Shown: positions 16,983 through 26,000 of the stretch, piece after piece
How the letters are laid out: each line of letters starts with the position of its first letter
Numbering within the stretch: the first letter of the stretch is position 1
NCBI RefSeq assembly: GCF_003013475.1
Contig: NZ_PXZO01000055.1
Span: forward strand, 36,984-100,983
Source of the DNA: Brevibacillus porteri
Lineage (GTDB): Bacteria > Bacillota > Bacilli > Brevibacillales > Brevibacillaceae
Length of the DNA stretch: 64,000 nucleotides
Direction of reading: 5' to 3'
Translations under genes and position numbers: made by a program
Notes under the pieces: model-generated
Database searches by the model: none
Seen by the model: the letters and a program-made list of their open reading frames with translations, nothing else
Told to the model about the DNA's origin: nothing

Positions 16983-19553
16983 ATGGATTTATTAACGTAC
17001 AGTCCACTTATCGCAACCAAGCTTCATGTTCCGAAGTATGGTTCGGACTTGTTACTTCGGCATCAAATATTGAAAGAAATCGATGACGCGGGCGCTGCAA
17101 GATTGATTCTCGTGTGCGCGCCAGCCGGTTTCGGTAAAACGACAGCAGTCAGTCAATGGACGCAAAATTCAGGCAAACCGACCGGTTGGATCTCCCTGGA
17201 TGAATCCGATAATGATCCCGTGCGCTTTTGGCGATATTTTGCTAGGGCGATTGATAGGGCACAGGAAGGCTTGGGCAAAGAAGCCTCCTCGGTACTTCAC
17301 CCACAGTACACGGCTTCTGCTGAGCAGTTGATGTCCGTGTTACTCGAAGAAATTGCGGGATTTGAACGTGATTTTTATCTGGTATTGGACGATTACCATC
17401 TCATTAAGGAGCCTTCCATTCATGAAGGACTGCAGACACTGATCCAGCATGCTTCCTTATATATGCATGTCGTTCTAATTACGCGGGAGGAACCTCCTTT
17501 TGCCCTACACCGTCTACGCGTTCGGAAACAGTTGAAGCAACTGGGCTCTGACACTCTACGGTTCAATGAGGAGGAGTGTCGGCGCTTATTCCATGAGCAG
17601 CTGGGTCTGAGTCTGTCGGAACAAGATATTGGCATGCTAAGCAAACGAACGGAGGGATGGGTGGCCGGTTTGCAGTTAGCAGCCTTGTCCATGCAAGGAA
17701 AGCCCGAAGCGTCTAAGGTCATTCATCAATTTTCCGGTAATGACAAGTATGTCGGGGAATATTTGTCGGAAGAAGTATTGAAACGACTTCCAGAAAAGGT
17801 GCAGAAGTTTTTGTTGAAAACGTCCATACTGCCGCGTCTGACAGGCGATCTATGCGCAGCCGTTACGGGAGAGCCGGATGCTCACGACATCCTTCGCATG
17901 CTGGAGAGAACGAATTCATTTGTCATCGCACTGGATGGCGTAAATGAGTGGTATCGTTATCACCATTTGTTCGCAGAACTTCTGCTTTCCCATGTAAGAA
18001 AAACCTATAACGAATTGCTTCCTGCCCTACATATCTCTGCAAGCTGTTGGTTTGAAAGTCACGGGTGGATCATGGAGGCGACTGAGCATGCGTTTCTCGG
18101 AAAAGATTGGACCCGAGCGAGCCGTTTGATCGTTGCACATGCGCCGTGGATGTTGAAACAGTACGAAAATATAACATTGCGCAGATGGATGAAATACTTT
18201 GAGAAGTCCTGGTTGGAATGCAACCCTGAGCTGTGCATTGCTTTTGCTTGGCTGCATGCTGTATCCAACGAAATTGATCAGGCGGAAATCCTCCTTCAAT
18301 TGGCTGACGAAGCAACACGGACCAACCATGGGAGCTTTGACGACTGTCGAGTAGAAATATGTGTGCTTCGGGGATATATCGAAGTGATGCGGGGAAGTGT
18401 AGATCTTTCCCTCAAATATATGGAAGAATCAGTTCAAATGAAGCCAAAATTCAGCCGCTACTTCATCGTCGGCATAGAGCTGAATTCAGATGAGCCGTAC
18501 GTGCTGCGTAGTCGTGTGGCCTTGAGCGGGTATTTGTCCAACGTGAATGAATACTATCCAAAACTGCGGGCGATCTGGAAGCACAGTGGTCTTGGCATAT
18601 TAGCCTACGGTTCCATCGTGATGGCTGAGCTCTATTATGAGAAAAATGATTTTGAGCAGTTAAAATATTTCGTACCGCGAGCAATCCAGTTAGGCACCAT
18701 CTCCTTGAATTTTGGCGTATTGGTCCCCGTGTATCTGACTTTGGCCCGATGGAGAAAAGCAGAGCGTCGTCACGAAGAGATGTGGCTGGCCATGGAGGAA
18801 ATCACATTGCTATGCCGCCAGCACGATGCGCCTCCCCATTGGATGTCTTTTGTAGAAACATTCCGCGTCCGATTATGGATCGAAGAAAATCGACGGGAAG
18901 AAATAGAAAAATGGGCTGAGCCCTACAGGAAAATGAATGTCGATATTGTCGCTTCCCGACATGAATTTGAGCGAATGACGTTGGCCCGGGTATACATCTA
19001 TTTAAAAAACGACAGTGCAGCCATCATGCTACTAACCAGCTTAAAGCACGAAGCGGAAATAAAGGATCGGCTCGGGAGTAGGATTGAAGCCTTTCTTCTG
19101 CTCAGCCAAGCTTACATGGTCCAAAAACAGCATCATGAAGCGACGGCGTGTATGCGCATGGCGGTAACGTTAGCCGCGCCAGAAGGCTATGTACGCACTT
19201 TTTTGGATGAAGGCCCTGGCGTTGCCAAAATGCTCTATTCGCTCTATAAAAGCAAAAACGTATCCAAGCAAGAGATGGCTTATCTTTCGATGCTGCTCAA
19301 AAGTGTAGAGAAGGAATTCCCTACGCTTGATATTCAAATCCGGGTATCCCCTGCATTGGAAAAATTGACGGAAAGAGAGTCGGAAGTACTGGCACTGATC
19401 GGTGAAGGGTTATCCAACTCGGAGATTGCGGACAAGCTGCATCTCACACTGGGGACGGTAAAAGGGCATGTGCATCAAGTTTTTAGCAAGCTCCAGGTGA
19501 AAAATCGGGCACAAGCCATCGTCAGATTAAGAGAAAGTGAGATCGACCATTAG
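16983..19553 (+). CDS. MalT-type LuxR transcriptional regulator
   Basis: Large ATP-dependent (STAND class) activator of 856 residues. The N-terminal NTPase has Walker A CAPAGFGKTT (Lys52) and a Walker B-like LVLDDYH. A middle helical sensor region of TPR-like repeats spans about 350-780. The C-terminal LuxR helix-turn-helix begins LTERESEVLALIGEGLSNSEI and runs through GTVKGHVHQVFSKL. ATG 16983 is chosen over 16977 because CAGGAG lies 6 bases before it. The inducer and targets are unknown. It is not adjacent to the NRPS cluster (12 kb away), so control of the cluster is only a possibility. Confidence 0.9.
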   Translation: MDLLTYSPLIATKLHVPKYGSDLLLRHQILKEIDDAGAARLILVCAPAGFGKTTAVSQWTQNSGKPTGWISLDESDNDPVRFWRYFARAIDRAQEGLGKEASSVLHPQYTASAEQLMSVLLEEIAGFERDFYLVLDDYHLIKEPSIHEGLQTLIQHASLYMHVVLITREEPPFALHRLRVRKQLKQLGSDTLRFNEEECRRLFHEQLGLSLSEQDIGMLSKRTEGWVAGLQLAALSMQGKPEASKVIHQFSGNDKYVGEYLSEEVLKRLPEKVQKFLLKTSILPRLTGDLCAAVTGEPDAHDILRMLERTNSFVIALDGVNEWYRYHHLFAELLLSHVRKTYNELLPALHISASCWFESHGWIMEATEHAFLGKDWTRASRLIVAHAPWMLKQYENITLRRWMKYFEKSWLECNPELCIAFAWLHAVSNEIDQAEILLQLADEATRTNHGSFDDCRVEICVLRGYIEVMRGSVDLSLKYMEESVQMKPKFSRYFIVGIELNSDEPYVLRSRVALSGYLSNVNEYYPKLRAIWKHSGLGILAYGSIVMAELYYEKNDFEQLKYFVPRAIQLGTISLNFGVLVPVYLTLARWRKAERRHEEMWLAMEEITLLCRQHDAPPHWMSFVETFRVRLWIEENRREEIEKWAEPYRKMNVDIVASRHEFERMTLARVYIYLKNDSAAIMLLTSLKHEAEIKDRLGSRIEAFLLLSQAYMVQKQHHEATACMRMAVTLAAPEGYVRTFLDEGPGVAKMLYSLYKSKNVSKQEMAYLSMLLKSVEKEFPTLDIQIRVSPALEKLTERESEVLALIGEGLSNSEIADKLHLTLGTVKGHVHQVFSKLQVKNRAQAIVRLRESEIDH

Positions 19554-19571
19554 AATCACCCCGCCTATACG

Positions 19572-19607
19572 GAGGCCACTGAAAAAGTCCACTCTTTCAG
19601 TGGCCTC
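19572..19607 (+). terminator. Long hairpin after the LuxR gene
   Basis: Perfect 13-bp stem GAGGCCACTGAAA / TTTCAGTGGCCTC with a 10-nt loop and a short T tract some bases on. Probably the terminator. Confidence 0.7.
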
Positions 19608-19804
19608 AGCCATTTTCGGGTGTTTGTTTTCTTTACAAATCCATCTCATGTACACACAACGGTCACATCAGCCATCTATACTCATCTTGTAAAACCAAGG
19701 TTGGCGGTCATCGGAATGGTGGCGGTGAGATATGGATTCGTAAGTTTCACAATAAACTGGTAATCTATGCAGTAAATGCACAACCACGAGTAAGGAGTGC
19801 GGAA

Positions 19805-20485
19805 ATGAAACGGAAAGTGTTACTCGTAGAGGACGACGAGCTCATACGTGAATTTGTATCGGATTATTTTAAAAAAGAAGCTTGGGAAGTGTACGAAGCG
19901 CAGCACGGTAAAATGGCGATGGAACTTTTCGCTCTGCACCCTGTCGATTTAGTTGTGCTAGATATTATGATGCCCGAGATGGATGGCTGGTCGGTGTGCA
20001 GAAAAATCCGCCAACAATCCGACATTCCCATCATGATCATTACAGCAAGAGTAGACGACGATGACCAGTTGATGGGTTTCGAGCTTGGCGCGGACGAATA
20101 CGTCACCAAACCGTTTAGCCCAAAAGTATTAGTGGCCCGTGCCAAAGCTCTGATGAAAAGGGCAGAGGGGAGCATCGGGCGGGGAGATGATATCGCTCAG
20201 TTTGGAGCATTGACGGTAAACAAACGAGCTCACACCGTTACGATTGCAGGCGTCCCGATTTCATTGACACCAAAAGAGTATGAGCTGCTTCTGTTCTTCA
20301 TTAAGCATGAAGGGACGGTCTTGTCCCGAGATAGCATTTTGAATGGGGTTTGGGGGATGGACTACTTTGGCGACCATCGCACCGTTGATACCCACGTGAA
20401 AAAACTGCGTGCCAAGCTGGATACAGAGCAGCATCTGATTCAGACGATGATCCGTTTTGGATATAAGTTTGAGGCAAAACGATGA
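19805..20485 (+). CDS. OmpR-family response regulator
   Basis: 226 residues: receiver domain (phospho-acceptor Asp53 in VVLDIMMP, acidic pair Glu9/Asp10, conserved Lys in YVTKPFSP) and a C-terminal winged-helix DNA-binding domain (ISLTPKEYELLLFFIKHEG ... VDTHVKKLRAKL). ATG 19805 follows AAGGAG by 7 bases. The stop overlaps the start of the kinase gene (ATGA at 20482), so the two are cotranslated. The lipoprotein and large secreted protein genes downstream make a cell-envelope role plausible. Confidence 0.95.
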   Translation: MKRKVLLVEDDELIREFVSDYFKKEAWEVYEAQHGKMAMELFALHPVDLVVLDIMMPEMDGWSVCRKIRQQSDIPIMIITARVDDDDQLMGFELGADEYVTKPFSPKVLVARAKALMKRAEGSIGRGDDIAQFGALTVNKRAHTVTIAGVPISLTPKEYELLLFFIKHEGTVLSRDSILNGVWGMDYFGDHRTVDTHVKKLRAKLDTEQHLIQTMIRFGYKFEAKR

Positions 20486-22266
20486 AACGCCTTCGACTAA
20501 ACGTTGTGACAAAATTATTTGCCGCCACTTTTGTTTTTGTCTTTTTGCTCTACGCTTTGATTTTGATAGGGGAAAAGTTTTTCTTTGAGCGCTTTTATTT
20601 AAATGCGAAAGTAAGCGAGCTCTCACAAGCAATGGCATCTTTTCCAGATGAGTACGCCAAACTCCCTCCCGACAAGCACAAGCTGGATAAGCTGGTGGGT
20701 ACATTGATGAATCGCACAGATGCCAGCATCGGGATCGTAGATGAGCAGCTCAGGCAATTGAATCTCGCCCCCTATTTTCTAGAAATAAAAGTAGCAAATA
20801 AAAATCAAGTGATTACCTTACCGCTAAAAGAAATGCAAAGCACCGATCTCCCTGAAGGACTCCGTGTTGGAGATACGATTACCATCGACGGAATCTATAT
20901 GGATGAGAACGATACGATCATGAAGCCGATACGGATTGCAGGGCAAAGTCCATCCACAAATGTGTCCGAGAATGGACTAACCCGGGTCACGGCTGTTATT
21001 TCTGAACTCATGCTGCCTAGTCAGCAGCGGGCACATAATCCTTTTTATCAGGATTCTCTCGTAGCGGATCAAATCGGACCATGGCTGGAGCAGCAATACG
21101 ACGAGATTACACAGATGAAAAGCGGATCATTCATCCAGCGGAAGTGGACTGATCCGTGGAGTGGTGTAAACTATGCCATCGTGATTCATCGGTTCTCCTA
21201 TCAGGGCGGGGCGAGTTTCATACTGGCGGTGACGACGTTGCAACCAGTGAGCGATGCGGTAAGTATGCTGACCAGCTATTCCCTATACGCGACGCCAGTC
21301 ATCCTCGTCATCTTATTGCTGCTGTCCTTTGTCTTTTCGAAGATGATCACGAAACCATTAGTTACGCTGAATCATTCCGCTTCACGTATGGCTAATCTGG
21401 ACTTCACAGAACATGCTTCGATTCATTCTCAGGATGAATTCGGTGAGCTCTCTCGCCATCTGAATACGTTAGCTGGCAAGCTGGATCAGACATTAAAAGA
21501 CCTGACGAATGCCAACGTCACTCTTCGCGAGGATCTAGAGCATAAGGAAAAAATGGAGCAGCTTCGCAAAGAATTGATTGCAAACATCTCTCATGAACTC
21601 AAGACCCCGCTTGGCATTGTGAAGGGCTTTGCGGAAGGGTTAAAAGATGATGTCGCACATGAAAAGCGGGAGCGATACATGGACGTCATTTTAAGCGAAG
21701 TCGACAAGATGAACGAGCTCATTATGGATATGCTGGAGTTGTCCAAATTCGAAGCCAAAGCCATTTTGCTTCGTAGACAATCGTTTCCCGTATCGGAAGT
21801 AATAGATCGTGTAGCCGCTTCCTTCCAACTACAGCTGGCAAACAAGCAGGTACGACTATGTCTCGCCTTACCTGAAGAGAACAACGTATGGGCAGATCCA
21901 AGACGTATCGAGCAAGTGATCGTGAATTTGCTCGGCAATGCAGTCCGGCACGCCAATCCATCAAGTGAGATTCGGATTACGGGGGCCCGCGAGCGGGAGT
22001 GCATCCGGTTTCGAATCGAAAATGAAGGAGCGCACATCCCAGACGATCAACTCACGCGGATATGGGAGCAATTTTATCGAGTAGATAGCTCTCGCTGGCG
22101 GAAATCTGGCGGCACGGGTCTCGGATTGGCGATCTGTAAACATATCCTCGATCTGCATGGCAGTGATTATGGTGCGGAAAATACCGTGAATGGAGTCGCT
22201 TTTACCTTCACGTTGGTTGAAAATGAAAACAAAGGTGGAAATGACAATGAATCTGAAAAAGAATAA
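20482..22266 (+). CDS. Sensor histidine kinase
   Basis: 594 residues. TM1 (about 8-30), an extracytoplasmic sensor region of about 240 residues with no family recognised, and TM2 (YATPVILVILLLLSFVFS) come first. A HAMP domain follows, then HisKA with the phospho-accepting His371 in NISHELKTPLG, and HATPase_c (NLLGNAVRHA, GGTGLGLAICKHI). Partner of the overlapping response regulator gene. Its last 20 bases overlap the lipoprotein gene, which suggests that the lipoprotein belongs to the same signalling unit. Confidence 0.95.
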   Translation: MKRLRLNVVTKLFAATFVFVFLLYALILIGEKFFFERFYLNAKVSELSQAMASFPDEYAKLPPDKHKLDKLVGTLMNRTDASIGIVDEQLRQLNLAPYFLEIKVANKNQVITLPLKEMQSTDLPEGLRVGDTITIDGIYMDENDTIMKPIRIAGQSPSTNVSENGLTRVTAVISELMLPSQQRAHNPFYQDSLVADQIGPWLEQQYDEITQMKSGSFIQRKWTDPWSGVNYAIVIHRFSYQGGASFILAVTTLQPVSDAVSMLTSYSLYATPVILVILLLLSFVFSKMITKPLVTLNHSASRMANLDFTEHASIHSQDEFGELSRHLNTLAGKLDQTLKDLTNANVTLREDLEHKEKMEQLRKELIANISHELKTPLGIVKGFAEGLKDDVAHEKRERYMDVILSEVDKMNELIMDMLELSKFEAKAILLRRQSFPVSEVIDRVAASFQLQLANKQVRLCLALPEENNVWADPRRIEQVIVNLLGNAVRHANPSSEIRITGARERECIRFRIENEGAHIPDDQLTRIWEQFYRVDSSRWRKSGGTGLGLAICKHILDLHGSDYGAENTVNGVAFTFTLVENENKGGNDNESEKE

Positions 22267-22774
22267 AATGAAAAGCTTACTGGCTGTATTGGTCCTATCA
22301 CTCGTTACGAGTGCTTGTGGCGCACCGCTTCCTCCAGAATCGACTGGTCAAGTGCCGCCGCAAGTTCCTCAGGAAAACAAAGAAAACAAGGAGAAACAAC
22401 CGGAGAACGTTGCACAAGACATGGCCGCAGAACAGCAGGAAAAAGAAATTCTCGTCGTGGTCGACCAAGAACCGAAACCCATCGATGGGAATAGCTTCGA
22501 TTTCTTTATCGAACAGGTACCTGCCGGCTATTCGTTAGCTAGCATGCAGTGGAAGTCTGAGAAAACTGACATCGTAAGCACGATAGAGCAAGCGATCAAA
22601 AACGACACAGAAGGTATCCCTGGTGGGAATGGATTTTACATCAGTGGCAATGGACAGTTCACTGGTTTCTTTTACAAGGATGAGTTGAAGGGGGAAAAGG
22701 GGAAATTGATTTTGGTCTTTCAAAATGAGCAAGGCAATGAAAAGACATGGGAGAAGGAGCTAACCCTTAAATAG
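22247..22774 (+). CDS. Lipoprotein coupled to the two-component system
   Basis: 175 residues with a lipoprotein signal (MNLKKNKMKSLLAVLVLSL, then VTSAC, lipidated Cys at position 25). A Pro/Gln/Glu/Lys-rich spacer is followed by a compact domain of about 100 residues (DFFIEQVPAGYSLASMQW, GIPGGNGFYISGNGQFTGF). ATG 22247 is 8 bases after AGGTGG and lies inside the kinase gene. No family recognised. It may act as an accessory sensor for the kinase, or as its target; both are inference. Confidence 0.75.
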   Translation: MNLKKNKMKSLLAVLVLSLVTSACGAPLPPESTGQVPPQVPQENKENKEKQPENVAQDMAAEQQEKEILVVVDQEPKPIDGNSFDFFIEQVPAGYSLASMQWKSEKTDIVSTIEQAIKNDTEGIPGGNGFYISGNGQFTGFFYKDELKGEKGKLILVFQNEQGNEKTWEKELTLK

Positions 22775-22788
22775 CGCCCGATCAATTG

Positions 22789-22818
22789 GAACCTCATTTT
22801 TGGGGTTCTTTTTATTTT
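22789..22818 (+). terminator. Terminator after the lipoprotein gene
   Basis: GAACC / GGTTC stem with a 10-nt loop followed by TTTTTATTTT. Confidence 0.75.
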
Positions 22819-23007
22819 GTTTGGCACATGTTTACGGTGGGGCTTTTTATTGGGAAGAAAATAATCACGAAAAGACATAACTTTAGTTAGTATTTTTTGC
22901 AATAGACTGTTGTTACCATATTTTTGTTTCACCTAGATGTTTTGCTAGGGGAGTGTGTCGACAGTAGGGGGAGTTCAAATGAAGAAGGAAGGAGGACAGT
23001 GTTATTG

Positions 23008-26000
23008 ATGAAAAGAATGATTGCTCGTTTATTGGTATTTACTTTGCTGTTTGCAATTGTCCAACCTGTGTTTATTCAAGAAAAAGTGAACGCAGCTAAT
23101 CTTACAGATGTGATTCGAGTAGAGGCGGACAAGTTCGTGGATGCGTCTGGTGCCTATCCAGAGGGAATGCAATATGAATTGATTCAGAACGCGTTGATCG
23201 TTGGCTATGCGCGAGACTCTGGCGGGGACTATGGGGCTGCGAATGCTGCCCTGCGTTTTGACCTGAGCGGCGTGAAAAGTGAGAAGAAAATTGAGTCCGC
23301 CAACCTGAAAATTTATGTGCATAAGGTAGAATCAACAGGTGGAGATAAGCCCTTTATTGATCTATGGGGCTCGTCTGATGACAGCTGGAACGATGATTCT
23401 ACGTTGACGATACCTATGCATAGTGAAAGAATCATAACAAATGAGATGCTTCCCGATAATTTCACAGGGTGGAAATCGTTTGATGTAACCAGCTTTGTTA
23501 AGAGCCAGATTCCAGACAAAAAAGCTACCTTTGTTTTAAGAGGACGACAAACAGCGCCGCCAGCACCACTTTTGTATCAGCCTCAAATCGTTTTCTACGA
23601 CAAAAGAAATAGTAGCTACGCTTCTCAGCTGGAAATCACTTATGCTGCTAACACTCCACCAACCGATATCCTCTTATCGTCCAATTCGATTCCTGAAAAC
23701 AATCAAATAGGAGCGGTAGTTGGTACGCTGTCGGCAGTAGATCCTGATCAAGGAGATACCGTTACGTTCAGCATTCTAAACAATTCGGTGCCATTTACTG
23801 TTGAGGGAAATCAACTGAAGGTAACGGAAAAATTTGATTTTGAAACGAAGTCGACTTACTACGTACCGATAACCGCAACAGACTCGGCTGGCAATTTCTT
23901 TACCAAGATGATGACCATCCAGGTGACAGATGTAAATGAACCACCTACGACAGCGACGGTTACCATCAATGGCGGTGCTGCGATTACGAATTCAGCAAAT
24001 GTGACGCTTACTATGACCCATGATGACCCTGACGCGGCCAAGCCAGAGTACCGTTTGACGAACGTGGAAGGTGGTCCTTGGAGCGAATGGAAGTCGTTTG
24101 TGACACCTGTGACGTGGACTCTCACAACAGGAGAAGGGACCAAATCGGTCTTCATGGAGCTGCGTGACGGAACAGGAACTGTCTTGCAAGCGCAGGATAG
24201 TATTGTGCTGGATACGACACCTCCGGTAGGAACTATCGAGATCAATAACGGGAACGTAGCCACTTCATCGGAAAAGGTAGAGCTTACCATTCTGGGAAGC
24301 GATGTGAACGGCCCGGTAGAACTGATGTTATCGAATGATAACAACTTTACAGGTAGTTGGCTGCCAATCCCAGCCAATAACAAGCTGGAATGGAACTTGG
24401 CTAGTGGAGACGGACAAAAAACAGTCTACGCGAAGTTCCGTGATGGTGTAGGGAATCTGTTTACGACATCCGATACCATCGTGTTAGACAAAACGCCGCC
24501 TATTGTGACGGGGGTTGCGAATGACAGCTTCTACACGGCGGATGTCACCCCTGTCTTCGACGATGGCACAGCAACATTGAATGGTGCTCCTTTTGCCAGC
24601 GGGACAAAGGTGAGTGTGGAGGGCAAGTACACGTTGGTCGTGACGGATACAGCGGGGAATACGACGGCGGTAACCTTTACCTTGGATAAAACCGCACCTA
24701 CTGGAACTCTTGCGATCAATAACGGAGCCACCCATACGAATAACCAGGATGTTACTTTGCAAATTGATGGCACGGACGCTACCAGCAAGGTAAAAATGAA
24801 GCTGTCCAACGATAACACCAGCTGGAGTGCTCCAGAGGATGTTGCGACCACCAAGGCTTGGAAGCTAACAACTGGGGATGGACAGAAAACGGTCTATGTA
24901 CAGTTGATCGACGAAGCGGGCAACACCCATGATTTACAGGCATCGATTACACTCGACACGGTTGCACCTGTTGTCACAGGGGTAGAGAACAACAAGCTGT
25001 ACAATCAGAGTGTTACGATCAGCTTCAACGAAGGAAAGGCGACCTTGAACGGAAAGCCGATAGCTGACGGAGAAATCGTCAATGAGGATGGAGCCTATAC
25101 GCTGATTGTCACAGATGAAGCGGGCAATACGACTATCCTTCCATTTTCCATCGATCAAACGAAGCCGTCAGGCAGTCTCAAGATCAATGGTGACGCCAAT
25201 TATACCCATACACTGGCAACTACATTACAAATTGCCGTTACCGATTTCAGTAATGAACTACAGATGCGCTTTTCCCATGATACGAGTGATCCAGCCAATT
25301 GGACTTCCTGGGAAACGCTGACCACGACAAAGGCGTGGACCTTGCCGACTGGGGACGGAACCAAGTCGGTTTACATGGAAGTAAAGGACAAAGCAGGGAA
25401 TATTGCCAGCTTTACCGATGAGATCACGCTCGATATGACCAACCCTACGGGTGCCTTCGAAATCAATCAAGGCCAGTTGTATACCAACTCGAGCAAGGTT
25501 ACGTTGAGTGTGGAGTCGGCTGATGCTCATGGTGTGGAATTGCGCTTGTCCAATGACAACCTGACGTGGAGCGATTGGAAAACGGCACCATCAAAAGGCG
25601 ACGTTCTATGGGAGCTGAGCGGTGTTGATGGAGCCAAAACGGTCTATGTCGAGCTGAGAGATCCAGCCGGAAACCAATTGGCCCTTCAAAAGCAAATCAC
25701 GCTGGATTCAGCTGGACCAGTCGTCACAGGAGTCGCCCAGAATGGTGTCTATGCGAGCGACGTAACGATTTCCTTCAACGAGGGAACGGCATTACTGAAT
25801 GGCAGTCCGTTTACGAGCGGTTCTGTCGTCACTGTGGAAGGATCGTATGAGTTGGTCGTCACAGATGAGGCACAAAATCGCACGACGATTCGTTTCACGC
25901 TGGATAAAACACCACCGACAGGAACGCTCAGCATCGATAACGGAGCCGAATTTGCGAAAACAGAAGATGTGACGCTACACCTTACTTCCCCAGGGAATAC

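Noticed and set aside
23859..24383. Minus-strand frame of 174 codons
   Set aside because: Antisense to the Ig-like repeats; same reason as other shadows in this gene.
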